64,000 nt of DNA from Opisthorchis felineus (GCA_004794785.1 SJOL01007277.1:17908-81907); one strand, 5' to 3'; numbered from the stretch's first letter, positions 1 to 13,513 are shown. A program made the numbers and translations. Notes: generated by a model not told the origin, from the sequence alone.

Positions 1-290
1 CATGTGGTGACATCAGCTGGGTAGCCTTATTCGCCGCATGCTGCAGGATGAATAAGCGAAAACGTGTGGCTGCTGACGCCTGTCGAAGAGTTTTCAGCAA
101 CCTTATGAGTAGTGTATTACGCCCCAAATTTTCTTTTTTTTGTTACCTCTTAACTCCCCTCCTGTCCCACTTGATAGTCACTCTTATTTGGACCCAGACT
201 GCAGGTGCATCAGTCAGTCAGCTATCAGGTTGACGCATTTCATACCGCGGCTCACATCTACCGCCCCGCGTTCGCTCTACAGGCTCCAGT
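1..290 (+). repeat. Interspersed repeat, copy A
   Basis: This segment aligns by eye with 51836-52075 on the same strand. Both begin with GTGGTGACATCA, share a CTGCTGAC block, a CTCCCCTCCTGT block, and a final block around GCTCACA(C/T)CTACCGC. Copy A carries an extra piece of about 36 bases (about 82-118) that matches the 3' half of the hammerhead-like repeat described elsewhere. The family may be an untranslated end of a retroelement or a SINE; no coding is visible. The window edge may cut its true 5' end. Confidence 0.55.
82..118 (+). repeat. 3' half of hammerhead-like repeat
   Basis: The block TGTCGAAGAGTTTTCAGC followed by AACCTTATGAGTAG matches the 3' part of the repeat at 39331-39445. 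The 5' half, with the CTGATGAG box, is not present in recognisable form. It sits inside copy A of another repeat and is missing from copy B at 51.8 kb, so it looks like an insertion or a recombination product. Confidence 0.5.
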
Positions 291-3200
291 CTCCTTTGCT
301 TACTACAGCCTTTTACGTGATATATCTTGGGCCGGTTGACCAACAAACTGCTATTCTATGTACTCCAGATACTTTTTTCGGTTGATGTATGTTGTACCTG
401 TGTTTGGCAGTTTAGCACTAGTAATGATACTAGCAGCGATATACTACTGTCAAGCACGATGAATGATGACGTTCCTTACAAGGGTAAAAAGATCTCCGAA
501 GTTGTTCTCACAACATATTTTCACATTCGCAATGTTTTACGTCATAAGCACACTGCAGTAATAAATATCTCAAACGTGGCCGTCAAACAAGTGTGACCCC
601 TCCTCGAAGTCACTCGTCCTGTTGCTTCTTCCTACTCTACGTCTGTCTCCCAACACCAGTGGAAACTAGCTTATCCGATAATGGATCCAACACACTTTCA
701 TCTCCTTAGCGCTTTCACTATCCCAGCAACAAACAACCCTCAACGCTCATTGGACTGGAAGTCTCAAATACCCATCCAGCTGATCACCAGTCCGGTAAAC
801 TACACTGGGATCAAATGTGTTAATCTCATAAGCGATCGTGGGGAAAGCAGAAAAACAAACCTTGATAATGCAACGCGCTAGTTGCACCCTAATTCACAGT
901 GGTCGCATGGATGCCTCAAAAGGAGTTGGTAACTACCAATAACGTCAAAGCTGTGATTAGTTAAGAGGTTCATCTTAACTCAGTTCATTAGGATACACTT
1001 CAGCTTTCTCTTCCCTGTCGTCAAGAGAGAGGAAATCAGTGGAAAAGATGCCGGCAAGAGTGAGATGTTCGTCAACCCAACCAGCCACCGACCAAATGAA
1101 TGAAAGTTCCCAACTTGCGCGCCTTGCGTTCAGTATAAATTTTAAGTTTCAGTAAAATCGGTCTTCAGTTGCTTACAAGTAATCAGACAATATTAGGGTT
1201 GCAGATCTGAATCTCACTTGCGATTGAAAAAAAAAACCGTGATGAAAAGTTAGGAACAATTATGCAGCTGTTTCATTGTTGTTAGGAGCCACCAGCACTG
1301 CGCATGTCACGAAATCTGAGAGGGCGTTTCAACTAGCAGTTTTCTTATTAATATTTTGGCCAATAACGTGGGGCTACAGAGAGCCAATCAGCATTTGGTC
1401 AACTTATACTTGGAAGGGATGTTGCTCAATCTCTCCCCAACAGCACAGATTTTTAGAACGCCACAGGCTACTTTAGTGGTGACTCTATGTGGTTATAGTC
1501 GAGGAAACCGAATTATTATGCGACTGAAAGGTGCATCATCCCTTTGAGAGATTTATGACAGTGAGCACCTCATAAAACTGGGGCGAAAAGCGGAATTATC
1601 TGAAGGAAACTTGGTTATTCAGCCATTACGATTCTTCCAAATAACTAGCGGAACCATTGTCCGGTAATACCTTTCTAGAATGTCTCTTATCACAACGACC
1701 ACCGGTTTATGACGATTCTGCTAGGACCCAGTAAGTTGTTTTCGCGAATCATACCATAATTTCCGTCAGCGACAAAGAAAACGAATTCGTGTAATCTCAC
1801 TTACATGAACAGCTGCACTGCAGTTTCCCTGAAACCGAAAGATGAATGTAAATAAATAATTCCCTTAGGACAAATGTCTGGATGCAACTCTTTCCTAAGC
1901 ATCCACCTAGAAAAAATAACAAATTTTCCCAAACACTAACTATGAGCAGTCGCTGAGGACGAGATTCATCATACATGAAATGCTGCTATTGGTGTGGGCT
2001 ACTGTGAATAGATTTGTTTCACATGTACAGAGATTAGTTGTTGTTTCCTTATTACTGTGGTGACAAAAAAAGAAAAGAATTTGTGAACTCGGAAGTGAGT
2101 TAAGGAGTGGCAAAAAACAGTCGTTGGGCAGTGTTCAGTCTAAAAGCCTTTTAGAGGAGGGAACAACTTTTGCAGGGTTTTTGTACAGCACAATGTCAGC
2201 ATCGTCATAAACAGTATAAACTGGTAAGTGGCTGCCAGAAAACCATGGGGGAAGGTCGTCGTAAAGAATGGAAACAGGAATATGTTAGAACATGGTCCGA
2301 AATGCCCATAGCCCCGAGAAAAATGGTCAACAGCGAGGTGCCTACGCTTTTTAGAACCACTGAAATAAATACATCTGACCGTCATGTTGATGAAAAGCTC
2401 CTTCCGAGAGGTTCATCGAGAATCCTTGACAAACTTTGCCAAAAACAACCGTAACACACAACGGCAAACAGAAATTAGCTATGCATTCCGGAATTGACAG
2501 TAAGCTTTCCACTGGGATTGGCTACTTACCACCTCCTTACCAAACACGCGCCAGGAGAACCACGTGGACCCTATTCATGCAGGCGAGGTGGTTCCACAAC
2601 TCTCAACCTAACAGCAGTTGCCTTCATTTATCGGCCCAGCGGCCAAAAAACTCTGGTGTTTGGTGTACGTTAGATTTTCAATATTATCATTGATGACTCA
2701 TTAAAGCCAATATTATATGCTGTAACTGTCTGTGTGAAATCAAAAAGGTGCCTGAACAAGGAGGTGCTTTATGCGTGCGAACCGCTGGGCAAAAATGTAC
2801 AAAGTGAACACATTCAAGCAGATGACTTCTACTACTGATGCAGATATGCTGGACAGACATCAATCACGGGAAAAGGCAAACACTCCTCCAAAGACTAAGT
2901 TGTATGAACGTGTAACAGCGCTGAACCGTTTATTGGAGAGATGGTGGGTGCCTGTGATCGTGCGGTGACGAGACGCTCGTCTTGTGTTCGCGTGTCTTGA
3001 ACTGGTATCCTTGTGCGTCTCAAATATATATGTTCCGTTATGTCCAGAGCCTCTGATGAGGGTCCTTATTCCGTAGCTGCAGTTTTTGGGTTTGCCAATG
3101 CACATGTATTGACCACTACACCCAAAGACAGATAGCAGTTAGTCACCGAGTAACGAAGTCGGATGTTACTGGCTCCTAAACACCGCACCGGGTAACCAAC

Positions 3201-6200
3201 GTATATTCTGGCCCATAGTAACTAGCTAGACTAGCCCAGTGTGAAAATACGACTGGGATAGATTGTGTAACCAGCAACTTCGTTATCTGCCAATCTATTT
3301 CTGTTGTTATTGTTCTACTATGCTTGCCCAGAAAAAGTTCTCTTGGTAACTGATTATTGGGTGCCGAATATTTTGGAGTAGCATGGCAAGCCCAACAAAA
3401 GATCTCCAGTAGGTTTATGAAAGCTCCCTTACTCTATAGTTTTTTGAAGAACCCACGTGAATGTATTCACTATTTGTCCGACTTGGCCGTTTTGCTTCGG
3501 GTGATATACGGTGGTGCTAGTGTGTTCTGTCCCAATTTTGTAGCATCGAGTATCACCTGAAATGTGACTGGCAAGTTACACACCAGTTCAGGAAAAATTC
3601 AACGTTCAGAATGAGTGCAGTAATTACGAAATCTCCATCTACTTGGCTTCTTACTCTATTAGCTATCAGGCGAAATAGGACGTCCGCAGGCTGAAGTCTT
3701 TTGTACGCGCATATTTGATCTCAAAATCTTAGCTTAAGAGCTTAAGAACAGATTACAAGAATCTGTCTGAAATATGAATAAGTAGACCTTTTCAGATCCA
3801 AAGATTGGGAGAAGTAGGTTGTGATCCACATTAGACGAGAACTTCCTCTCCTGTGGTGTCGCACGTTGTATTCTTTCCTTCTCGACTTCCCTCATAAAAT
3901 AACGGCCGTGAGGAAAGTGGTGGAAAGAGGTCGGAACTGTGAACGCACAACAGCGGAAGTAAGTCGTGACATGTGTGAGACCGAGACACTTAGAGCTAAG
4001 ATCTATAGAAAAGTCGTCACTTCAAACAGAAAGGGAGACAAGAGGAAATTCAAAAAAGGTGAATGTCAGCAATAGCTCGTTTTCGCTCATTTGCCTTACT
4101 AAAAGTAACATGCAAGGTTGAGCGACTGATGAAGTCATTAACTTACAGGCATTTGTATAGTATCCAGTGACAAATCTGGTATGAAAGACTACGATTATTT
4201 CAAAATAGCTGAACAGGTCACGGAAGCACACTAACAAACTTAAACAGTGAGTGATTCCCACTGCATGATGTATGCAGACATAGTAGTTGAAGTGTTCCCA
4301 TTGCGTCACAGTTTCGTCGTAAACTGGTGTGGACATCATCGACAGCATGCCGAGGTTCGGACTCGCACAGTCATTTACCACAGGCAATAAATAATCCACT
4401 GTTTATATTTTGCAGTCAATGATGGCAAATTTCTTCTCTTCCCACGCCCTGGTTGGACACGGAAGTGTACATGGGAAAGGTATTTGCAGATGGCCAGAAA
4501 TGATGCAGCCACCTAGTGCCCAGGGTTCTGTAATACTGACGTCTTTCGGCAAGCACAACAAGTTGAATGATGACAAATATTTCGGATCGTGTACTGAATG
4601 ATTGAATAGTTTGACGCATCGATAGTATCACGGTTGACGTGCTGCTACGAAGTCCGAATACGATCCACCACTTCAGGTTACTCTGCCATCCATGTGTCCT
4701 GCACTCAATTGGCTGCGCTTCCCGCACTACTAGCCAGCGCAGCACGTTTAGTTATAATGTAGTATAAAGTAGATGTACGCTGGGATCTCCCTTTAGCCGT
4801 CCTAATATACAGATGAGTGTGTAGTTGCTCAAGATATGGCTAAGTAATACCGTTTTTTCGTTGGCCGTCCTACTCACACTGGCAAACACTGTTGTCGTTT
4901 TCTGTCTTAGCTTGTTCAGATGGCCAGTGAACTGATTCGTAGACTCAAGTAAAGGATGCCGCCTGAGTTGTAAGGCGAGCCTGGTTGATCGTAGGTTTTA
5001 GTCACCTTGTTTTCATTCAGAATAGGTCACTGATGATAACAAAGCCTTTGGTAACAAACCATCTTGACCACCAGCACTAAAGTCAAATCGAAAACCACAA
5101 TAGTTGCGCCCCACTGGAAAGCTTATTCTGAAGAGAGACCACCTTAGGAAGTTCTCGTTTTTGGCAGACACCGGAGAACCTGAAAGCTTATGCAGAAAAT
5201 AGTAACTCCTAGGAGATACAATTTTCGGGTTTATTCAGGCAGGTTGACCCGAGTTTGCCCAACCATGTTTATAACACATTCCACCAAACACCACGGGAGT
5301 CAGTCAACTCAGTCTGTTGGTAGTTCGGATTGGAAGAATGGGCGAAACTTTTTGTCATCCGATTCGTTCAAATACAGCACAGTGAAGCTAATAATGGGGT
5401 GCACAATCTTCTTTGTGTGACCTAACAATATCCAGCATACTTGTTACCCAGCTACACCTTCAATTTCCAAGGAAGCAAACTGTAAAAGAGGATTATTGCG
5501 TGGCTTTTATCAGGAACACGTTTTTGAAATAGATTTTCGACCATTTTCTAATCACTTCCTGTACTGAAATGAACGGTATTTAGCAGCCAGCACCCACGTT
5601 GCAAATGTATACGTATCCAGCTTAACTGATACAGCTGTTTACCAAAAAAAACTATAATTACAGTAGAAAAATGATAAATCGTGTCACATATTCCCTTGGT
5701 CTTTAGTTTTTTTTCAGCACCGGGATAAATTTCATCTGCTGACCTTAGCGTAATCTCAAGTTGTCCAAGCAAGGTTGCGGAGGTTGTTTGGTGGTTGGCA
5801 ATCGGTAAGATGTTCTAGGACAAATTCGTGCCCCCTAAATTTACACCTGATGCCCACGGGTCATCAAAACAAACAAACAAGTCGACATCTGGGCAGCCAA
5901 CACCTAGATTTCAGTGGTTGAGCCCCAGATTCAGTCATGCCTGCCACAACGAATTAACCCCGATCACTTCTTAATCCCCATTTGTCTCGCATGCGAATCG
6001 TTCACACTTCATAGCACGTCAAATCACGACCAATGGATGCAACGAATGTTTTGATCTAGTGGATGTCGAAACAAATGATCTTTGCCCTGTGACAGACCTT
6101 CAGCTGTATATCCAAGTATCCAATTTTACCTAAGTAAACGGCCACCAGACTGATTGTTTCTCAACAGCAGGCTTCAAGCGGCTATTGGAATAAGCCAATG

Positions 6201-9200
6201 TGATCTGCACAAGAAAAATTTAGTGACCCCCACCGTTTTGACAGCTTTGTGCTATCTGAAGCCTGATATAGAATAAGTACTTGTTTTTCGTTGCGAATTT
6301 AATAGTTAAACAGTGCCATGCTGCTCTGTTGACGTTTCCAGAAGCAGCCAACAAAATATGAGGGTCACCTTCAGTTTTTCCTTGGCTTTAAAATCAAGTA
6401 GGCTACCTCCAACATTTTCTGTTATTTCAGCAATGAGATAAATTGCCATTTCCTTGCTTGTCGGATGGCCCTTTTGAATTCTCATTCGTGATCTCCGAGT
6501 TAGCATAATAACAACATCTATATAGAATGATATGGAGGCTCCGTGCTTCTGTTGTCAGTTGTAACCACTCACAAATGAGGCTGACCAAGGGATTCATCAT
6601 CATCATCGACAGCATGAAATCAGTGTTCGGCTCCGATGCCCCGCTTCCGTATGACTGAAGAATTGAACGAGAAAGAAGCGAACGCACTTTGCCTCCGTTT
6701 AGCTGTTCATTTTGTTTTCTTGTTGCCAAAAGTGAAGGTGATATCAGCCCTACCTGCACATACACCTCCTTTAGATAACTGTGCTGAAATTCACGAACCC
6801 GGCCCTAAAAGATAACTAGTTGATATAAACATGCCTAAATTCCACCGGGCGCGGTTCCGTTGGAAATTGCCGCATGTCAACTTCTGTTAAAATGTTGGTG
6901 CTGTGTCATGCAGTGCTGTTTTTTCTCTCGACTAGTGTGATTCCTTAGTTGATACAAGTACCGCTGAGACTTTTACAGCCACGCAATTGCTCATACATGC
7001 TTTATATAGGAAAGCTTTGAAAATCCGATCGTCATATGAAATTTTCACCCAGTCTTTGAACAACTGAAGTTCTGCGGTTTATCACTAGTCGAATTCTCCC
7101 CATTCCCCTAATCTGATTTTTACTGCTGGTTTCGAAACTAAAGCTGTTAGATCGATAAGAAGGTAAACGATGTTCTCAAAGGCACTTTCGTTTCAAATAA
7201 GATTTTGTTTCATCTGCGAAAATGGCTTATTTTCTGGCAACCCAATGAGTGAGTTTTTTCCTCAGGAAGATGTAATAAGATCTTCATGAATATCCTTTGT
7301 CTTTCTATTTTCAGACATTGTGTAGCTCGAATGGACTTCGTCCGGCAAAGTAAGCTTGCGCACTTCCAAAACCCTGTGAGTAATCTAGAGACTGTCTGTT
7401 TACGGGTATCCTTGTTGTCTGCAGACGTGTGCAATTTCTGTGGTGATCGAATGGCTTTCAGTGTATGCTGGTTCACTTGAAACAGGCAAGTCGAGTAAAG
7501 AAGAAGTTCTATTCTGTCTTCAAACATTTTATGTCCCAGATCCACGATAGAGATAATTAATGCCCTGATTTCTGTCAGAAGGTTGGACAGATATAAACCG
7601 ATCGGTCGGAATATGATGCTAGTAGAAACGGTTTGGAGTTCATTTAGCCAAGTGGTTACGCAAAACAAGTGATTATTCTGTCGACATAACACACTACTTT
7701 TAGGGTTGCCGAAGACTCATTTAAGTCTTCCGCTTACACTAACACAACCCGTGATCCAATTCCTTTCGTCATCTGACTAGGTCCATTTTATCAAGCATGG
7801 TTTTTATGGTATCTAAGTTTTGGATCAAGCAGGCTATGACAACATCCTGAAAGGCATCTGTAAAAGCACTTGACGAGGAACACGGCAAGCTGGAAGGATG
7901 GTTTAACTCCAACAGTCCAGTTTATCTCTTTTACCAAGGTAGGCCAAAGTGTGAAACATCTGAGACCAAAATGCCTATCAAACAGTTAAATATATGATCG
8001 TTTGATGAACTAAGTTCGTCTATAACTGAGATGTTTCAAGGTCAAAAATACTCACCAGATCTGATATGGGGGTTAACCAACTTTGATAACAGAATAATAA
8101 CCGGTTCTACTGATACTGTGAATGGTTATCTCGACCAGAAAAAGCATTGATTATAAACACGTCCATGTTAATACTCCTTTACGATGTTCCCATCGACCTG
8201 GAGCTAGTTGCAGAAGTCTTCACCCGCAGCCTTTGTTCCTGTGTGGTTAAGCCGGAGTATGAATATGTCATTCCAGCAATATCTGTTTAAAGATCTCAGC
8301 TAGACAGGGGACCGGATTTGTTGGTTCAACGGGACAGTTGGATTACTGGCACTGCGTCACCCATTTTGATGATTGTCCTGGCTAACGATCAACAGTCACG
8401 CAGGACTTTTGTTACAAACTATTATGGTTTCAATATTTTCCACGGTACTGTTAATTGTCTTGGATCGCAAACATTAATTTTCTCATCCTCACCACTATGA
8501 GAATGCGCTTATCAATTTTTAACGGCAGAAATCAGCCATTAAGAATGGCTGACGAATCAAGCAAGGACGATTAAAGCAAGAAAACAACACCGACGGTACT
8601 TACTAGATCGTTGATTTGTTCAAGTATCCCACCTGGCAGCCCCGGGTCACTGAGTAGTATTGTCTTCTATTAGTAACTTGTCATCCTATTTCAAGACACC
8701 AGCTTTCTTTATAAAGAACTCACATAACGCAAATGACGCACAAGGGAGCATCTCAAACAGCTTATTGATTACGAACAGCAGAAAATAGGTAAAATTCAAC
8801 AAGGGTTTCCTGAACTGGCCTTTACATGCGTAACCTAGTTGAAAATACACTAAAGCGCAAAAAAACATAAATAGTAAGCAGAACAAAATAGGCTAAATGG
8901 CGACTGGGTCAAATGATTCAAAGTGTCGTTCCTTCCCTTTGTTCTTGGCACAGTTGAGGCATACTTGAGATTGAAAACCTGGCACATTCCTGGTTGTATC
9001 CTCCCTTGTTAATTACCTAATCTTGAATCTGCTCTGTGAGTAGATCTGACGAAGTTTTTTTCTTCTCGGAATTCAGCTGGCTCCTAAAATGGAGTTATAC
9101 TGACTCGTAATCCCTTTCTCCATGCAGTCACAGTTGTCCTATCAACGATTGTCTGCTTGGTGAAGCAGTTTTGTTTGAAGGTAGTATCACCGTCGCATCA

Positions 9201-9835
9201 CCAGAAACGTGCCCGAAGGTACCGGCTTACCATACTCCCTACACATGTCGAATTGATTCACATGATGCAGCCGTTGATTGCGGCTGTTTACTGCGATGCC
9301 TCCTCCCTTGCTGCAAACCGTTCACCCAACGTGTCATTTCCAACCACCTCAAAGGACTTCCTTTACTTTGATCTTCCACATTCGTCAAATCTACGGGGGG
9401 GAAGAGAGATATCGGCAAATTAGGAGCTCACACATTGAATGAGAGTTTGTGTTTCCCATCCACTGGATCGATATATGGGGGCGATAAAAGCAGAAGGAAA
9501 ATAAGATACGTGACCGTCTAATTGGAGAACTTTACTGAGCCCCTTAGTTGGCAAATTTTACAATTACATTGTGCCATGTCATGAGTAGATCATTCTAAAG
9601 CCCATGATAAACTTCGAAGTCAGCCAGTGCTTGAGATGCAAACAGCTTATTGAACAAAACACACTGAACACACAAAACACTAAGTTAAAAAAATCATAAT
9701 TACAGATGGGTCACTTATCGTAACAGCGCCTGGAACGCAAAAACTAACGAACCGAAAGAGTGGTATATTCAATACTGAACTTGTCCATCAGACTGTTTGC
9801 CAAGCCTGGCAGCTATGTTGCAAGTGTTTCATCAC
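291..9835. other. Long stretch without recognisable genes
   Basis: I read both strands and found only short frames without domain motifs. The longest is 160 codons on the - strand (7210-7692) and resembles nothing I know. Small items are an AAAC run near 5866-5880, a CAT run at 6595-6607, and a module at 6591-6655 (GACAGCATGAAATCAGTGTT followed by a CCGATGC and CTTCC block) that recurs diverged at 29196-29268 and partly at 4326-4380. Short exons of a large gene could be hidden here. Confidence 0.4.
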
Positions 9836-10062
9836 TAATACGGGTGACATCGTCAGTTGGCTGCAGGTGTAGGTACATTTGTAATGAACTTAAATGGATT
9901 CTTGTACAGCCTGCTCACCCAGGCTGGCCTTACCTTACCAACGGTGGTTGGGGCCAACATCCCTATTTCTCTTCCTTAATAATGGATATCTGCGTGAGCT
10001 TTGGGCATGATCCATTCGGCTTCTCCATTGCAGTCTTGCCTTCAAGGTGAGTTATGTTTCCT
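9836..10062 (+). repeat. Repeat, first of two direct copies
   Basis: This block aligns with 10371-10640. Shared landmarks in the same order are GGTGACATC, CCT(G/A)CTCACCCAGG, a CC(A/T)AT(T/C)CGG-like block followed by a TTC..CC stretch, and a final GTGAGTT(A/C)(T/C)GTTTCC. An open frame of 96 codons at 9760-10050 lies in it but has no domain and is probably chance. Divergence is high enough that the copies are old. Confidence 0.55.
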
Positions 10063-10319
10063 TATCTTTTAGGCAATCCTGATCAAAATAACGGGACTCA
10101 CTTTGGAACGAACTTCACACTGAGGAACCAGCAAGCGTAATTCGCAAGGTGAGGTAGACATTATCCACTCATGAGGAAAGTCAACAAACAAACAAACAAA
10201 CCTAATAGCTACTGGCCAGCCAAAATCGGCAAGCACAAAAGGGTTACCTCAGCTTGTGCTGAAAAGTTTACAACTAATTGAAAATTATATTGGTGGCTCA
10301 GGTTGTAATGATGGTAATT

Positions 10320-10810
10320 TGTTTGTCCGCTGAGCTGAGCAATTTTCCTGAAAACCTTTCATCACCAGTCGAGGTGACATCAGCAGTGGTTTGTGAGTAG
10401 AAGTCTGTTCAGGTCGGAAGTGCGTGTATGTTGAGCGTACTGGATTGACATGGAGCCTACTCACCCAGGTCGATCCTGACCGATCAATAGTCGTTTGGGT
10501 TAGCATTCCTATTGGCTTGTTGGTTGACCTGCTTTTGGACTGATGGATGTCTGTGTAGCTTTGAGTCATGAGCCCTTCGGTCTTCCCAGCGTGAGCTTTG
10601 CTTGTTTGCCTACAGAGTGAGTTCCGTTTCCCGGTCCGTTGGTCATCCAAACGACCAATGATCGGTTAGGGTCGACCTGGGTGAGTAGACGCTATATCAA
10701 CCCAAGTACTTTTAACCTCAAATCACTTCCACTCACAACGTATTGATGACGTCACCTCTACCGGTAATGAAATTTTTCAATTAAATTGCTCAGCTCAGAA
10801 AACAGACCAA
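10320..10810. repeat. Foldback element with two long inverted arms
   Basis: The region is an imperfect inverted repeat of about 490 bases. The outer arms are 10331-10382 and 10747-10798: both read CTGAGCTGAGCAATTT and then GAGGTGAC(A/G)TCA when one is reversed. The inner arms are 10458-10498 and 10647-10687, 41 bases with four differences, starting TACTCACCCAGGTCGA. The loop between them (10499-10646) carries the rest of the unit seen at 9836-10062. It could be a MITE-like or foldback element, or two head-to-head copies of the neighbouring repeat. The 121-codon - strand frame here (10285-10650) is a by-product. Confidence 0.7.
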
Positions 10811-13282
10811 AGGCTTCCAATTCAGAACCAACTTGTCAGGGTCAGTAAAATCCAAAAGCCATCATCACGCCATGAGCTACCAATATTGCCTCTAATTGAA
10901 GTAGTAGGTATGTTTATTAGGACTGTGGTTTTATCATTTGAGTAAACACTGTAGAGCGTATGGTGCTTTACAGTATATTCTTCCTATTTGAAGAATCAAC
11001 TTGAGTAACTTCATCAAAGTCGGAACATAGTAAACCTCCTGAAATATATATATCACCAATTCTATCTTATCGTTTTATACTCGATCAATGTATACATTGA
11101 TCGAGTTGGAAGATATAATGGGTTCTGTTCTGTCTTGAATAAAATTGACTTAATTTGGTAGGTCTACCCAAAACATTTTCTCTTGGAACCAAGAATTCCA
11201 AATAAAGTGGTTTTGGGTCTTAATGGTTCCTGTGGTACCTGAATGGGCCTTGTCATAACAAACTGCTTATGTTTACCACCACTCTGAATTGCATTGAATA
11301 AGTTTATTACTTAGGGTCTCACTTTATTGCTGTACGATGCTTTACGTGTAAAAACCACAAAAGCAACAAGCGTGTGGCTAGACATGTCTTTCGGTTGCCT
11401 GATTTCAACTCTAAACGTGGACCCGGCGGCGCTAATTGCAGTGAGAAGTTGGAAACATCCTTGGAAAATCAAGGAATACATTGTGACCAGTGGAACTTTT
11501 ATGCTTGAGGCAACCAAAGATCAAATAAGAAATCGGACATACAGGACAATGTGGTAGCTCTGGATCACTCGCTCAAACAACCGGTAGTAGTAGTCGATGG
11601 CACTCATCATTTAAAGAGACGTAGACCCGTCAACGCACCACTCCGTTCTGCCACAAAACAACGCAGTGATGTCAGTCCAGTTAGCGATGACACACCCGAA
11701 GCAAAACCGTCAATCTCAGTTAGACGACTCGATTATCACCGGTAAATAATTTGCATGCCGTAACTGCTTTCACTGGTCACCGAATCCTGCGATTTTTGTG
11801 GACCTCGTCCGGGAACGCCCCCTGTGCGTGTATACTCCACCATACTTGAAATCGGCTTAGTTTATGCTGGTAAGACACATCTATTGAGTTTCCTTGGTTG
11901 TTTTTCACCTATGCTATGCCACAAAGTTTTATTAGCATTGAAGCCTCTTTACTTTTACTCCACCTTTTGTGTGAACCACTCTACCCCTTAGAAACAACAC
12001 AGAATTTTATTTGTGAAGATCCACACCAGGTGTTCCTTGGTTCCAAAAAACTTCGACATATTACATATGAATAAAACAAGGACTGACCTTAACTTTATCC
12101 TGGCTCCATTATGAATGAGGGGATTTGTGAATCGGGCCATGTCGTCACCCATCCAGCAAAAAACCAGTTTTTTTTTCATTGTATGAATTTATTGTGACAT
12201 AAATGGAAGTTGGCGAATTACTTCTCAGTGCACACTTGAATACTGAGCCACAGCGAAAGGCGAACCTACCTCCCACTCTATACAACCTCTGGTCAACACC
12301 TGGACTACCGAGGTATCCCTACTGGAAGCTTATTTTCGGCTGTATCTAACATCAGAACTCTCCACCCCCTACTCAAATAGCATTTTTTCAATCCGTCTTG
12401 CAGTCTTTCTTGTCTTGGTCAGACTCCTGCGTGCACGCACATGTCCAGACTTGCCGTGGGACGTGTGCAAAACCTGTGGCTACACAAACTTGCGCGCACC
12501 GATTTCCACATCACCGCATTTCAGGTCTTTAATTAGCTTCCGTCGCGACACGAGCTTTCTTCGTCCCGAAGGAGTCTAACCTACTGCACGCACATAAGCC
12601 TTTGGCCTGCAACAGCCTCGCGGCTCTTCCCTAAGTAAACTGGTATTTGCCTGCGAGTTGAAATGGATGGACTACTGGCATCTTGTTCTCGGAAACGTTT
12701 GAAAATAAAAAGTGTAAGTACTGGAAAACAACTTTCCGCTTTGTCTCTGAAGACTACTCAAAAACTTACTATAGAGCCTATGAGTTTACATCAGTAATAC
12801 AATTGTGATGCGTTACTGGTTTAATGAAAGCTAGCTCGTCCAGTTGACGAGAACTGTTCTGTTTTGTAAGAACGGAAGTGACATTCACAAAGACCTGTTG
12901 ATTTCAATATAAGTGCATAAGAATTCGAGTTATATGGAAGAGGTAATCGTCTACACGCCGTCAATACTGCCCTTGATCTAAATGAAGATAATGTCAGATG
13001 TGGTTATCTCCCCTGAAAATTCACTCTTTTTCATTAATATAGCAGAACTTTCCCACAGTGGTTTCCTGTTTCTTAAGTACTCTTGTGACAACCAACTGAT
13101 CACGTAGGTTCTTCCGAATAAGGCATCATCAGAATAAATGAACCCTCTTGCCGATTACGGTTTCTTGCACTATTGCGTTACTGGCCTTATACCTTGTCCT
13201 GTAGGTGTAGCCTTAGAATAAGAGAAAATTGCTCCCTCAACCTTTTCCAAACTGGTTTGCTTTTTGTTGGTCAACGGCAGAT
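10811..13282. other. Intergenic or intronic DNA, no gene seen
   Basis: No domain-bearing frame is visible on either strand. The notable item is the perfect palindrome at 11079-11106. Short frames at 11327-11557 (+) and 11551-11745 (+) have no splice or family support. Confidence 0.4.
11079..11106. repeat. Perfect 28-bp palindrome
   Basis: The left half is ACTCGATCAATGTA and the right half is its exact reverse complement, with no spacer. The flanks do not extend the symmetry. No gene is close enough to assign it as an operator, and it may be a relic of a mobile element or a cruciform-prone site. Confidence 0.85.
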
Positions 13283-13513
13283 CTAAATGTGCACCAGTTT
13301 ATCCTCACTTTCATCATCTCCGTCTGAAATATCCGCTCTTTTTCCATTGTTGAGTCCATTTAAAATAACTTCAGCTGCCAGTAGCACAGCCATCTTGATC
13401 TTCAGCAATGCAGCAAAGTAACAAATTTGATCTGCACGGTCAACTGACTGTGCATTAACCCAGCTACCCAGTGTATGCTCGTGAAACCGGGACCGAACAA
13501 GGAACATGTGCTC
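13283..13513 (-). CDS. Candidate terminal exon of an unidentified gene
   Basis: Reading on the - strand, an acceptor ending CAG (13516-13514) precedes an open frame of 76 codons and a stop. The predicted tail is acidic (SDGDDESEDKL before the last residues), which is typical of real C-termini. It starts at codon phase 0, and the candidate exon at 13750-13833 ends at phase 0, so the two can join. The pyrimidine tract is weak and no polyadenylation signal was seen close behind. I do not recognise the protein; it has a leucine- and alanine-rich helical stretch in the middle. Confidence 0.35.
   Translation of the reverse strand, partial: EHMFLVRSRFHEHTLGSWVNAQSVDRADQICYFAALLKIKMAVLLAAEVILNGLNNGKRADISDGDDESEDKLVHI

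Noticed and set aside
3040..3075. CTCTGATGAGGG as another hammerhead copy
   Set aside because: The flanking blocks of the family and a GAAAC box are absent.
4022..4399. 125-codon - strand frame with hydrophobic stretches
   Set aside because: No signal or family motif and no splice support; part of it overlaps a dispersed repeat module.
7210..7692. 160-codon - strand frame
   Set aside because: No domain, no convincing splice sites and no partner; a frame of this length can arise by chance in 64 kb.
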